DNA from: JBKDZL01 sp047971145 | Lineage (GTDB): Bacteria; Bacillota_I; Bacilli_A; Erysipelotrichales; Erysipelotrichaceae | DNA length: 22,989 nt | Direction: 5' to 3' | Assembly (NCBI GenBank): GCA_047971145.1 | Contig: JBKDZL010000019.1 | Span: 1 to 22,989 of the forward strand | Part shown: in pieces, positions 1 through 7,068 of the stretch | Layout: each line of letters opens with the position of its first letter | Numbering within the stretch: the stretch's first letter is position 1 | Translations under genes and position numbers: made by a program | Notes under the pieces: model-generated | What the model was told of the DNA's origin: nothing | Databases searched by the model: none | Seen by the model: the letters and a program-made list of their open reading frames with translations, nothing else

Positions 1-18
1 TCCTTCTTATAAGAAGGA
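1..18 (-). terminator. Perfect palindrome after rmuC, possible terminator cut by the window edge
   Basis: The first 18 bases, TCCTTCTTATAAGAAGGA, form a perfect palindrome lying directly after the rmuC stop codon on the minus strand. It could be the stem of an intrinsic terminator for the hydrolase-Dabb-rmuC operon. The U-tract that would prove this would lie to the left of base 1 and cannot be seen. With no spare loop bases, the folded form would open a few central pairs. Confidence 0.4.
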
Positions 19-1197
19 CTATTCATTATCTATTTGTTGATAGGAATCAATTTTATTTAATTTAGAAACAATTTTTCTTGTTCTAGTTCCTACTAATTTA
101 TCTAGCTCGACATTGGCTTGATCTAGTCGTTCTTGATGTTTCTTTAAAACATCTTCAAATTTGTGAAATTCTGTTTTGACATCTGATAAAATTGACCAGA
201 CTTCTACTGAACGTTTTTGAATTGCGAGGGTTCTAAAGCCCATTTGAAAACTATTCAATAGAGCTGCCATAGTTGTAGGACCTGCCAGTGTGATTTGATA
301 TTCTCTTTGTAAGATTTCTACCATGCCAATTTTAACCAACTCAGCATATAATCCTTCAATAGGCAAAAATAATACTCCAAAATCAGTAGTATGAGGCACT
401 TGAACATATTTTGTTTTAATATCCTTGGCAAAACTTTTAACAGAGGTCGCAAGCTTCTTTTGATAAGTAGTTATCTCCACAGCATTACCAGTCTCATAAG
501 CCTCTAAAAGTCTTTGATAGTCTTCTAAAGGAAATTTAGAGTCAATAGGTAAATAAACAGATTTCTCTTGTTCATAAGGGAATTTAATGGCAAACTCAAC
601 TCGATTAGTCGAATTGGGAATGGTGGCAACATTTGTATCATATTGACTGGGCGTCAAGATTTCCTCTAAAATTGCAGCTAGTTGAATTTCGCCTAGTGTT
701 CCTCTGGTTTTAACATTAGTTAAAACTCTTTTTAAATCACCAACACCAGTAGCTAAATTAGACATCTCTCCCAGACCTTTTGAAACTTGTTCTAAGCGCT
801 CAGACACTAAAGAGAAAGACTTACTTATGCGCTCTTCTAAAGTTTTTTGAAGTTTTTCATCAACAACATTCCGCATCTCATCTAATTTTTTAGTATTTTC
901 ACTTTGTAATAATTGTAATCTTTTTTCAATTGTATTTCTAATATTCTCTAATTTTTGCTCATTTTGTAAATTAGCATTATTTAAAGAAAGTGTTACTTGG
1001 TTAAGGCTATTTTCCATCGTTTTACTTACATAGTTAAGCTGTTGTAATTGTGCTTCACTCATATTTTTTTGATGGGTTTCAAATTGTTGCATAATTTTTT
1101 CTTGAGTATCATTATTAGCTAATTTTTTAAATAATAGAATTAAAATAATTATTAAGATAACAATTAAACATAATAAACTGATTTCGATAGTACTCAT
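19..1197 (-). CDS. rmuC: RmuC family DNA recombination protein
   Basis: RmuC-family proteins are membrane-anchored, carry a nuclease-like core, and limit DNA inversions and rearrangements in E. coli; the biochemical reaction is not firmly established. The protein shows the family layout: an N-terminal hydrophobic helix (about residues 5-25), a long Gln/Glu/Lys-rich coiled coil (about 30-150), then the conserved RmuC core containing GTLGEIQLAAILEEIL and the IDSKFP segment. About 392 residues is normal length. I place the start at the ATG at 1197, two bases after the Dabb gene's TGA. A TTG at 1203 would add two residues and overlap that stop by four bases. Neither has a strong ribosome binding site, so translation is probably coupled to the upstream gene. 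It is the last gene of a minus-strand operon and ends in TAG against a palindrome. Family assignment is secure. Confidence 0.93.
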   Translation of the reverse strand: MSTIEISLLCLIVILIIILILLFKKLANNDTQEKIMQQFETHQKNMSEAQLQQLNYVSKTMENSLNQVTLSLNNANLQNEQKLENIRNTIEKRLQLLQSENTKKLDEMRNVVDEKLQKTLEERISKSFSLVSERLEQVSKGLGEMSNLATGVGDLKRVLTNVKTRGTLGEIQLAAILEEILTPSQYDTNVATIPNSTNRVEFAIKFPYEQEKSVYLPIDSKFPLEDYQRLLEAYETGNAVEITTYQKKLATSVKSFAKDIKTKYVQVPHTTDFGVLFLPIEGLYAELVKIGMVEILQREYQITLAGPTTMAALLNSFQMGFRTLAIQKRSVEVWSILSDVKTEFHKFEDVLKKHQERLDQANVELDKLVGTRTRKIVSKLNKIDSYQQIDNE

Positions 1198-1199
1198 TA

Positions 1200-1484
1200 T
1201 CAACCATCAATATCCAAGACTTCTTTATTAGTGAAGACTTTATGGATAAACTCTGAAATTTCAATATGAAGAGGATCTTTTAAATAAGTATTTAGATCTT
1301 TTTCAGTTAAACAAGTAACAATTAAAATAATATCTTTGCTGGAAGAGCTACAATTACTTTTTTCAACTTTTAAATCTAAGACTTCATTTAAACTTTTTAA
1401 TTCTAATAGTCTTAAAATTGCTTCATCAACATCTCTTCTTAAAGCTTCTTCTCTAATATTCCACATCACATAGTGTTTTAACAT
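1200..1484 (-). CDS. Dabb (stress-responsive A/B barrel) domain protein
   Basis: This 94-residue protein opens with MLKHYVMWNI, the start typical of Dabb proteins (MIKHIVMWK), which are small ferredoxin-like alpha/beta-barrel proteins that dimerise. Many members are of unknown function; some plant and bacterial ones respond to stress or act as enzymes. The family pattern of an initial beta strand, a helix with leucine repeats and a closing segment ending in a short strand fits the length. The start is well placed: an AAAGGAG ribosome binding site lies inside the 3' end of the hydrolase gene, and the ATG directly follows that gene's TAA. It ends in TGA, one of only two TGA stops in the window, followed at once by an in-frame TAA. 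The cellular role cannot be inferred from its neighbours. Confidence 0.8.
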   Translation of the reverse strand: MLKHYVMWNIREEALRRDVDEAILRLLELKSLNEVLDLKVEKSNCSSSSKDIILIVTCLTEKDLNTYLKDPLHIEISEFIHKVFTNKEVLDIDG

Positions 1485-2765
1485 TTAATTTTTCTCCTTT
1501 ATAAATGTAACAATATCATTTAATAATTCTGAATTAACATTACTTTTAATAAGATATTCACTAGGACCAATACCGGTTTTGGTAAATATATGATTAGTTT
1601 CAGGATATTTTTTAAAAGTAAAATTAGCACTTATACATTTTTGTTGATAGGCTTCAAAATTATTAAGGGGTACCTGATAATCACTCTCACCATTAACAAT
1701 GAAAACTGGTTTTTCAATATTACAAGCTGCACTAACTTGATCATAATCATTTAAGTCTAGCCAATATTCCTTATTAATATTAAACATCATTATAGTTGGT
1801 GTATCTGATTCTGCGGTTAAATTACTAATATTATCAGCCATAGTTTGATAAGTTTCAATTATTTGGCTTTTTTGTGCAGAATCTAGAGTTTGATCATTAT
1901 CCATTAAGGTCTTAGTTTGCTCAACCATTAAATCTTGTAATTTAATTGCGGGAGCTGCCAACATAAGATAACCATCAACATCTACATACTCAGCAATTCT
2001 TGGTATCAACATTGCACCTAATGAGTGTCCTAGGATATAAATGTTATTGATATTATCATTAGTATTTAAATTTTTATAAATATCAATTACATCGTTGACA
2101 AATTCTTCATTTACCGTTAACTCAGAGTTTAAAGTTTCAGGGGCAACTAAACCTCTTTTATTAAATCTAAAGCTGGCAATACCATTGCTAGCTAAGTGTT
2201 CAGAAATCTCTAAGAAAAGTTTATTAGGACCGATAGTACTATCTTTATCAGTTGGTCCTGAGCCACCAACTAGAATGACCACATCATAGTTTTCTTGATC
2301 GTGTGGCAGCATTAGATACCCACTCAAATCATTGAACTTTATTTCTTCTTGCTGATAAGAACTATCAAGGTAACTATAATCTACTGCAATACTTAGCTCA
2401 GAGTAATCCTGGTTTTCTAAGATAGTTTGCTTGATAATGAAGGGATAATAATCTCCTTGACAGCGATAATTGTATTGATACTTATCAGAATAATCTTTAT
2501 TTATTAGCTCGCAGCTGATGCTAGATTCAGCACTTGTATACATAGCTAATCCTTGTTGCATACTAAGTGAAAAGTTATTTTTTTCAATATTTTCAGTTAA
2601 TTTAATATTGTCATATAATTGGTCGAAATTTCTTTCGATTATATAGTTGATAGTATTTTCGGCTAATATCGCTATTTCTTCTTCATTATTCGCTTGATTA
2701 CTGCAACCGCTTACGATAGTTGCCAGTAGGGTTAAAATACCAAAAATTTTCATAAATTGTTTCAT
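1485..2765 (-). CDS. Lipoprotein alpha/beta hydrolase with N-terminal DUF3887-like domain
   Basis: This is a predicted secreted, lipid-anchored serine hydrolase. Residues 1-21 form a lipoprotein signal peptide (MKQF, hydrophobic stretch, lipobox VSGC with Cys21). Residues about 30-115 resemble the DUF3887 domain often found before bacterial hydrolases. The alpha/beta-hydrolase fold follows, with an oxyanion-type GGSGPTDKD segment near 167-175, nucleophile elbow GHSLG (Ser248), and probable acid and base Asp362 (NGESDYQVP) and His392 (ETNHIF). An esterase or peptidase-like activity on a small substrate is likely, but the substrate is unknown. Length (426 aa) matches similar DUF3887-hydrolase proteins. 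The start at 2765 keeps a full signal peptide; Met5 is an alternative. It is the first gene of the minus-strand operon with the Dabb gene and rmuC and is divergent from def. Confidence 0.82.
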   Translation of the reverse strand: MKQFMKIFGILTLLATIVSGCSNQANNEEEIAILAENTINYIIERNFDQLYDNIKLTENIEKNNFSLSMQQGLAMYTSAESSISCELINKDYSDKYQYNYRCQGDYYPFIIKQTILENQDYSELSIAVDYSYLDSSYQQEEIKFNDLSGYLMLPHDQENYDVVILVGGSGPTDKDSTIGPNKLFLEISEHLASNGIASFRFNKRGLVAPETLNSELTVNEEFVNDVIDIYKNLNTNDNINNIYILGHSLGAMLIPRIAEYVDVDGYLMLAAPAIKLQDLMVEQTKTLMDNDQTLDSAQKSQIIETYQTMADNISNLTAESDTPTIMMFNINKEYWLDLNDYDQVSAACNIEKPVFIVNGESDYQVPLNNFEAYQQKCISANFTFKKYPETNHIFTKTGIGPSEYLIKSNVNSELLNDIVTFIKEKN

Positions 2766-2770
2766 ATTAC

Positions 2771-2800
2771 TTGATTTTTAACACCTTTCTATAATATTAT
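2771..2800 (+). promoter_or_regulatory. Candidate def-rnjA promoter
   Basis: TTGATT at 2771-2776 and TATTAT at 2795-2800 are separated by 18 bases, a reasonable sigma-A promoter. Transcription would start near 2807, leaving a leader of about 70 bases before the chosen def start. The box region overlaps the divergent promoter on the other strand. Confidence 0.4.
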
Positions 2801-2801
2801 A
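2796..2801 (-). promoter_or_regulatory. Candidate -10 box for the hydrolase-Dabb-rmuC operon
   Basis: On the minus strand a perfect TATAAT lies 30 bases upstream of the hydrolase ATG. A weak AAGG-type ribosome binding site follows at a longer than usual distance from the start. No good -35 box is visible at 16-18 bases, so the call rests on the -10 alone in AT-rich DNA. It overlaps the opposing def promoter. Confidence 0.35.
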
Positions 2802-2826
2802 GTAATAGAAATTCACATGTATTGCA

Positions 2827-2873
2827 AGGTGAAAGAGCTTATCTTGAGAAAGATAAGTTTTATAGGTGAAAGA
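2827..2873 (+). promoter_or_regulatory. def leader: hairpin with GAGA tetraloop between two copies of the ribosome binding site
   Basis: CTTATCTT (2838-2845) pairs perfectly with AAGATAAG (2850-2857) around a GAGA loop of the stable GNRA type. One A-T and two G-U pairs extend the stem to 2835-2860. The ten-base sequence AGGTGAAAGA occurs on each side, at 2827-2836 and 2864-2873. The second copy is the ribosome binding site of def, 7 bases before ATG 2877. The repeat and stem are seen directly; a role in translation control is inferred. Confidence 0.45.
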
Positions 2874-2876
2874 TTT

Positions 2877-3443
2877 ATGATTACAGAAAAGGATATATAT
2901 TTGGATAATAATCCAATTTTAAGAAATAAATCAATTGATGTTCAAATTCCTCTTACTAAAGAGGATGAAAAATTAGCAAATAGTTTATTAGAATATGTGA
3001 GAAATTCAATTGATGAAAAACTGCAAGCAAAGTACAATTTAAAGCCGGCAGTTGGTATTGCAGCTATTCAAATTGGTGTGGCTAAAAAGTTATTAGCAGT
3101 TCATTATTATCAAGAGACTGCTGATACTGATAAGAGTATTTTAGTTGAACATTTATTAGCTAATGCAAAAATTATTGGACATTCAATAAAGAAGTCTTTT
3201 TTAAGTGGAGGAGAAGGCTGCCTTTCAGTAGCTGATGCCCACGAAGGTTATGTACAAAGAAATTATAAAGTGACTATAAAAGCTTATGATGTGTTAGCAA
3301 AAAAAGAAAAAACTTTTTCAGTAGTAGGCTATGAGGCAATTGTTTTACAACATGAGATTGATCATCATCAAGGAATTATGTTTTATGATCATATTAAGAA
3401 AGATAACCCATATTTCAAAGAAAATGGGTCAATAGAAATTTAA
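2877..3443 (+). CDS. def: Peptide deformylase
   Basis: Peptide deformylase removes the N-formyl group from the starting methionine of new proteins using a bound metal, usually Fe2+. All three family motifs are present: motif 1 as VGIAAIQ (Gln65; usually GVGLAAPQ, here Pro to Ile), motif 2 EGCLS (metal ligand Cys115) and motif 3 HEIDH (ligands His159 and His163, catalytic Glu160). The 188-residue length and the MITEKDI start match the DefB-type enzymes of Bacillus. I chose ATG 2877, not the in-frame ATG at 2817, because 2877 has an AGGTGA ribosome binding site 7 bases upstream, homologues start there, and the extra 20 residues look like translated leader. rnjA follows after 8 bases, so the two are probably co-transcribed. 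Confidence 0.95.
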   Translation: MITEKDIYLDNNPILRNKSIDVQIPLTKEDEKLANSLLEYVRNSIDEKLQAKYNLKPAVGIAAIQIGVAKKLLAVHYYQETADTDKSILVEHLLANAKIIGHSIKKSFLSGGEGCLSVADAHEGYVQRNYKVTIKAYDVLAKKEKTFSVVGYEAIVLQHEIDHHQGIMFYDHIKKDNPYFKENGSIEI

Positions 3444-3451
3444 GGAGATAT

Positions 3452-5143
3452 ATGAATAAAAATAAAAAGAACCCTACATTAATTTATGCACTAGGAGGAC
3501 TAGGTGAAGTAGGTAAAAATATGTATTGTTTTGAGTATGAGGACGAAATTGTCATCATTGATGCAGGAGTTAAGTTTCCAGAGGAAAGCATGTTTGGTGT
3601 TAACTATATGATCCCTGAGTACACTTATTTAATTGAAAATCAGCATAAAATAAAGGCGCTAATAATAACCCATGGTCATGAAGATCACATTGGTGGAATT
3701 CCTTTCTTATTGAAGGTTGTGAAGGTTCCAAAAATTTATGTTGGAAAATTTGGCTATGAATTAATTAAAAATAAGTTAGCAGAGAAAAAAGATATTTTTG
3801 AAGCAGATTTACAATTAATTGATGATAGCTCACAAGTAGTAACTAAGCATTTTACCTGTGGTTTCTTCAATACAATACACTCGATTCCCGACTCATATGG
3901 AATCTTGTTAAATACACCTAATGGGCGTATTGTTTCTACTGGTGATTTTAAATTTGATTTAACGCCTGTAGCTTCAAATTCAGATTATCAAAAAATGGCT
4001 TATATGGGGCAGGTTGGCATTGATTTGTTGCTGTCGGATTCGACTAATTCTAGTGTTGAAGGATTTTCTATTAGTGAGAGAGATGTTGCAGTTCAGATGT
4101 ATGATACTATTGCAAAAACTCAGGGTAGATTAATTGTCGCAACATTTGCTTCTAATTTTCATAGAATTCAACAAATCTTAGAATCGGCTGTTTCTTTAGA
4201 TAGAAAAATTGCAGTTTTTGGTCGTTCGATGGAAAATGTTATAAAAATTGGTTTGAAACTAAAAGAAATAAAAATACCTGAATCGGCCATTATTGAACAT
4301 GATCAAATTGATAAAGTAAAAGATAAAGAAATTTGTATTATCTGTACTGGTAGTCAAGGTGAGCCTTTAGCTGCTTTAAGTCGTATTGCCAATGGCACAC
4401 ACAGACAAATTAGAATTAAACCTGGTGATACAGTGGTTTTCTCAAGTAGTCCAATTCCTGGTAATGCAGTTAGCATTAATCATGTAATTAATAGTTTAAC
4501 TAGAGCAGGAGCCAAGGTCTATACTAATTCAATTTTAAATTCTTTACATACTACCGGGCATGCCTCAGCTGCTGAGCAAAAGCTAATGTTACAATTAATT
4601 AAACCAAAGTTTTTTATGCCAATGCATGGTGAATTTAAGATGTTAAAGCAGCATGGTCAACATGCAATTGAAACTGGGATACCTGCAGAAAATATCTTCT
4701 ATTGTGCTAATGGTGATGTTTTAGAGCTCCTAGATGGTCAAGTTAGTGCGGCTAATTATCGTTTTCCAGCTGATGATATTTTTGTTGATGGTAATGATTC
4801 TACTGGCTTATCAATGAATGTATTAAGAGATAGAATGATTTTAGGTGATGATGGTTTAGTGGCTGCAATTATTACCATTGATTCTCGTGAGAGTAAATTA
4901 CTATGCAAAGTGACAATTATAACTAGAGGATTTATTTTCATTAAAGAAAATCAAACATTAATTAAAGAAGCGGAACGAGTTGTTTTTAACGCTCTAAAAC
5001 AAAAAGAGGAAAGTAAATTAACATTTGCTGAAATAAAAAATACAGTTAGATCTACTCTTGAGCCCTTCTTATATAATAATACTCATAGAAATCCTATTGT
5101 TATACCAGTTATCTTAAATCATGTTGAAGCACAAAAAAGTTAA
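3452..5143 (+). CDS. rnjA: Ribonuclease J
   Basis: RNase J is a metallo-beta-lactamase-fold nuclease with 5'-to-3' exonuclease and endonuclease activity. It drives mRNA decay and rRNA maturation in Firmicutes lacking RNase E. The Zn-binding motif HGHEDH is at residues 74-79, with IDAGVKFPEE upstream, TGDFKFD, and the beta-CASP segments (LLSDSTNS, FGRSMENV, TGSQGEPLAAL, HTTGHAS, MPMHGEF) in the right order. The 563 residues match the full-length RNase J1/J2 class (about 555). The ribosome binding site AAGGAGA starts within the def stop codon. Which paralogue (J1 or J2) this is cannot be settled here, since only one copy is in view; I use rnjA as the default. No terminator follows before the tRNA promoter, so some read-through into the tRNA operon is possible. 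Confidence 0.95.
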   Translation: MNKNKKNPTLIYALGGLGEVGKNMYCFEYEDEIVIIDAGVKFPEESMFGVNYMIPEYTYLIENQHKIKALIITHGHEDHIGGIPFLLKVVKVPKIYVGKFGYELIKNKLAEKKDIFEADLQLIDDSSQVVTKHFTCGFFNTIHSIPDSYGILLNTPNGRIVSTGDFKFDLTPVASNSDYQKMAYMGQVGIDLLLSDSTNSSVEGFSISERDVAVQMYDTIAKTQGRLIVATFASNFHRIQQILESAVSLDRKIAVFGRSMENVIKIGLKLKEIKIPESAIIEHDQIDKVKDKEICIICTGSQGEPLAALSRIANGTHRQIRIKPGDTVVFSSSPIPGNAVSINHVINSLTRAGAKVYTNSILNSLHTTGHASAAEQKLMLQLIKPKFFMPMHGEFKMLKQHGQHAIETGIPAENIFYCANGDVLELLDGQVSAANYRFPADDIFVDGNDSTGLSMNVLRDRMILGDDGLVAAIITIDSRESKLLCKVTIITRGFIFIKENQTLIKEAERVVFNALKQKEESKLTFAEIKNTVRSTLEPFLYNNTHRNPIVIPVILNHVEAQKS

Positions 5144-5151
5144 ATTTATAG

Positions 5152-5181
5152 TTGACTAGTAAAAGTTAGTTATGATAATAT
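5152..5181 (+). promoter_or_regulatory. tRNA operon promoter
   Basis: TTGACT at 5152-5157 and TAATAT at 5176-5181 are 18 bases apart. A TGA just upstream of the -10 gives an extended -10 (TGn). It begins 8 bases after the rnjA stop and leads directly into the tRNA array. Confidence 0.6.
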
Positions 5182-5185
5182 ATTA

Positions 5186-5208
5186 AGGCACTTGAATTAT
5201 TAGTGCCT
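5186..5208 (+). promoter_or_regulatory. Hairpin at the 5' end of the tRNA transcript
   Basis: AGGCACT (5186-5192) and AGTGCCT (5202-5208) form a perfect 7-bp stem with a 9-base loop. It lies at the predicted transcription start (near 5188) and just ahead of tRNA-Val. No T-run follows, so it is not an obvious terminator for rnjA. A protective 5' stem or a processing signal is possible. Confidence 0.35.
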
Positions 5209-5214
5209 ATATGT

Positions 5215-5290
5215 GGAGGATTAGCTCAGTTGGGAGAGCGTCTGCCTTACAAGCAGAGGGTCAGCGGTTCAAGTCCGTTATCCTCCACCA
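5215..5290 (+). tRNA. tRNA-Val(TAC)
   Basis: A full cloverleaf: acceptor GGAGGAT pairs with ATCCTCC, T8 and A9 are normal, and the D arm GCTC/GAGC is intact. The anticodon stem TCTGC/GCAGA encloses loop CTTACAA with anticodon TAC at 5248-5250, and the T arm is normal. Discriminator A and an encoded CCA close it. It is the first of six tRNAs. Confidence 0.97.
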
Positions 5291-5305
5291 TTTTATTTGT
5301 ATTAA

Positions 5306-5381
5306 GCCGACTTAGCTCAATTGGCAGAGCAACTGACTTGTAATCAGTAGGTTGCGGGTTCGAGTCCCATAGTCGGCACCA
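5306..5381 (+). tRNA. tRNA-Thr(TGT)
   Basis: Acceptor GCCGACT/AGTCGGC pairs fully, T8 and A9 are normal, and anticodon stem ACTGA/TCAGT encloses CTTGTAA with anticodon TGT at 5339-5341. T arm GCGGG/CCCAT carries the usual TTCGAGT loop. It has encoded CCA. Confidence 0.97.
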
Positions 5382-5400
5382 TTTATTTTTAAGGGTAAAT

Positions 5401-5485
5401 GGGGAGATAGCGAAGTGGCTAAACGCGACTGACTGTAACTCAGTTCCCATCGGGTTCGGCAGTTCGAATCTGCCTCTCCCCACCA
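5401..5485 (+). tRNA. tRNA-Tyr(GTA)
   Basis: This is a class II tRNA with a long variable arm (85 bases). Acceptor GGGGAGA/TCTCCCC and anticodon stem ACTGA/TCAGT both pair, the loop is CTGTAAC, and anticodon GTA is at 5435-5437. It has encoded CCA. Bacterial tRNA-Tyr is expected to have a long variable arm, which agrees. Confidence 0.96.
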
Positions 5486-5497
5486 CTTTTAAAACGA

Positions 5498-5569
5498 TGG
5501 GGTGTAGCCAAGCGGTAAGGCATCAGACTTTGACTCTGACACGCCCTGGTTCGAATCCAGGTACCCCAG
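5498..5569 (+). tRNA. tRNA-Gln(TTG), no encoded CCA
   Basis: Acceptor TGGGGTG/TACCCCA pairs (starting with the weak U1-A72 pair typical of tRNA-Gln). Anticodon stem TCAGA/TCTGA encloses CTTTGAC with anticodon TTG at 5530-5532. After discriminator G the sequence reads CGATT, so CCA is not encoded and must be added by tRNA nucleotidyltransferase. The other five tRNAs in the array do encode CCA. Confidence 0.95.
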
Positions 5570-5576
5570 CGATTAT

Positions 5577-5652
5577 GATCCAAGAGCTCAGTTGGTAGAG
5601 CATTTGACTTTTAATCATAGGGTCGGGCGTTCGAGCCGCCCGTGGATCACCA
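5577..5652 (+). tRNA. tRNA-Lys(TTT), structurally defective
   Basis: Anticodon TTT at 5610-5612 in loop CTTTTAA, D arm GCTC/GAGC, T arm GGGCG/CGCCC and encoded CCA identify tRNA-Lys. Three faults are visible. Acceptor pair 7-66 is A-G (5583 and 5642). Position 8, universally U, is G (5584). Anticodon-stem pair 28-42 is T-T (5604 and 5618). All five neighbouring tRNAs keep T8 and lack such a cluster of faults. The gene may be decaying, divergent, or affected by sequence error. Confidence 0.85.
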
Positions 5653-5654
5653 TT

Positions 5655-5728
5655 GCGGATGTAGTTCAAGGGTAGAACTTCAGCCTTCCAAGCTGATTAC
5701 GTGGGTTCGATTCCCATCATCCGCTCCA
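5655..5728 (+). tRNA. tRNA-Gly(TCC)
   Basis: Acceptor GCGGATG/CATCCGC pairs fully, T8 and A9 are normal, and anticodon stem TCAGC/GCTGA encloses CTTCCAA with anticodon TCC at 5687-5689. Discriminator T and encoded CCA follow. It is the last gene of the tRNA array, 11 bases before the terminator. Confidence 0.97.
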
Positions 5729-5739
5729 AAATTAAGAAA

Positions 5740-5765
5740 ACCCTTTATTTAAAGGGTATTTTTTT
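5740..5765 (+). terminator. Intrinsic terminator of the tRNA operon
   Basis: ACCCTTT (5740-5746) and AAAGGGT (5751-5757) form a perfect 7-bp stem with a 4-base loop, followed by A and seven Ts (5759-5765). This ends the tRNA operon. Confidence 0.85.
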
Positions 5766-5873
5766 ATGTTGTGATATTTGTCCGTATTTTTGACTAATAA
5801 TTGAAAAAAATATTTTATAAAAAATAGTAATAATTGACTTTTTATGCAATAATATTATCAGAAGAGGTTAATA

Positions 5874-6224
5874 ATGTCAGAAAAATTTAATACAATTGAA
5901 GAATATTACAATAGTTTAACTGAAAATAAAAAAATAGTTTTTGATGAATTGAGATTATTATTTTTTGCAGAGATACCTAATTGTGTAGAGAAGTTTTCTT
6001 GGTCTATGCCTACCTACAATAATGGTAATAACATTATCCATTTTTATTTTCATAAAAATCATTTAGGAATTTATCCTGGCTCAGATGCGATCAATAATTT
6101 TGAAAGTCAACTTACTTTAAAAAAATTCAAATATTCTAAAGGTGCTTTTCAAATTCCTTATGAGTGTGATATTCCTTATGATTTATTAAAAAAGATGATT
6201 AGATATAATTTAAAAAACAGCTAG
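5874..6224 (+). CDS. DUF1801 (YdhG-like) domain protein
   Basis: This 116-residue protein has the DUF1801 pattern: an N-terminal helix (NTIEEYYNSL), then CVEKFSWSMPTY, a central FYFHKNHLGIYPGSD strand-turn, YSKGAFQIPYE, and the closing helix IPYDLLKKMIRYNL. The related Bacillus protein YdhG/Fra has been called an iron chaperone, but most members are uncharacterised, so I assign only the domain. The start has a GAAGAGG ribosome binding site. hisJ-like gene 6233 follows after 8 bases and is probably co-transcribed. No well-spaced promoter stands out in the AT-rich 108 bases after the tRNA terminator, although TTGACT and TATTAT-like boxes occur there. Confidence 0.85.
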   Translation: MSEKFNTIEEYYNSLTENKKIVFDELRLLFFAEIPNCVEKFSWSMPTYNNGNNIIHFYFHKNHLGIYPGSDAINNFESQLTLKKFKYSKGAFQIPYECDIPYDLLKKMIRYNLKNS

Positions 6225-6232
6225 GAGATAAG

Positions 6233-7039
6233 ATGATAGCAGACTACCATATTCATAGTAATTTTTCTATTGATTCAAAGGAGTTGATGGAAAACTATTG
6301 CTTAAGAGCACTAGAATTAAATATTGATGAAATATGTTTTAGTGAACATATTGATCATGGCATTGAAGATTGTAATAATCCAGGACAATACCAAGTAACT
6401 AATTTACCTAAATATTTTAAGAAAATTAAGGAATTACAACAAAAATACCAAGGTAAACTTATCATTAAGATTGGAATAGAATTTGGTGCACAGCTTCATA
6501 ATCTTGAGTTGTTTAGAAAAGATTTTTATAATTATGATTTTGATTTTGTCTTATTATCAGTTCATCAAATTGATAATAAAGAGCTATGGATTAATCAATA
6601 TCAAAATGGTAAAAGTCAAGCACAATATAATGAGGGTTACTATAGCTATCTTTTAGAACTTGTCAAATCATATGATGAGTACAATTGTTTAGCTCACTTA
6701 GATTTGATTAGAAGATATGATAAAGAGGGTGAGTATCACTCTGAGCAGTGTTATAAAATCATTAAGGAAATTTTAAAAATTGTTATTGCTAAGGGTAAAG
6801 GAATAGAATTGAATACTTCATCTTTTCATTACAAGTTAGCTGATTTCATGCCTGATTTAAGAATTTGGCAAATGTATAAAGAATTAGGGGGCGAGATAAT
6901 TACTATTGGTTCGGACTCTCATAAAGCAGAGCGCTTAGCTGATCATTTTGAAGTTGGTTTTAAAATGCTAAAACAAATTGGCTTTACTCATTATAGTACT
7001 TTTAAAAAAGGCAAAGTCACTCAAAACTTAATTCCTTAA
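6233..7039 (+). CDS. PHP-domain phosphatase, HisJ-type histidinol-phosphatase family
   Basis: The protein belongs to the PHP metal-dependent phosphatases related to Bacillus HisJ, which hydrolyses L-histidinol phosphate. Metal-binding motifs appear in order: DYHIHSN (His6, His8), FSEHID (His39), GIEFG (Glu83), LLSVHQID (His111), CLAHLD (His155) and GSDSH (Asp228, His230). The 268-residue length fits. No other histidine-biosynthesis gene is nearby, and this lineage often lacks the pathway, so the true substrate may be another phosphate ester. The start has an AGGAGA ribosome binding site overlapping the preceding stop. The stop codon runs into an 11-bp inverted repeat that also holds the -35 box of the rpsP promoter. 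Confidence 0.88.
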   Translation: MIADYHIHSNFSIDSKELMENYCLRALELNIDEICFSEHIDHGIEDCNNPGQYQVTNLPKYFKKIKELQQKYQGKLIIKIGIEFGAQLHNLELFRKDFYNYDFDFVLLSVHQIDNKELWINQYQNGKSQAQYNEGYYSYLLELVKSYDEYNCLAHLDLIRRYDKEGEYHSEQCYKIIKEILKIVIAKGKGIELNTSSFHYKLADFMPDLRIWQMYKELGGEIITIGSDSHKAERLADHFEVGFKMLKQIGFTHYSTFKKGKVTQNLIP

Positions 7040-7068
7040 CACTGTCAAGCAAAAAGACTTGACAGTGT
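7039..7068 (+). promoter_or_regulatory. Inverted repeat overlapping the rpsP -35 box (operator or terminator)
   Basis: ACACTGTCAAG (7039-7049) and CTTGACAGTGT (7058-7068) are perfect 11-bp inverted repeats around an 8-base spacer. The right arm contains the TTGACA -35 box. No T-run follows the repeat, so it is a poor intrinsic terminator for the upstream gene and may be a protein-binding operator. Confidence 0.5.

Noticed and set aside
2817..2876. Upstream ATG extension of def by 20 residues
   Set aside because: No ribosome binding site, homologues start at MIT, and the stretch encodes the leader hairpin and first AGGTGAAAGA repeat.
5186..5208. Hairpin as the rnjA terminator
   Set aside because: No T-run follows and it lies downstream of the tRNA promoter.
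5247..5486. 79-codon minus-strand frame (VGRGRFELPNPMG..., WDSNPQPTDYKSVAL...)
   Set aside because: It is the antisense of the tRNA genes, a well-known source of false protein entries, with no ribosome binding site.
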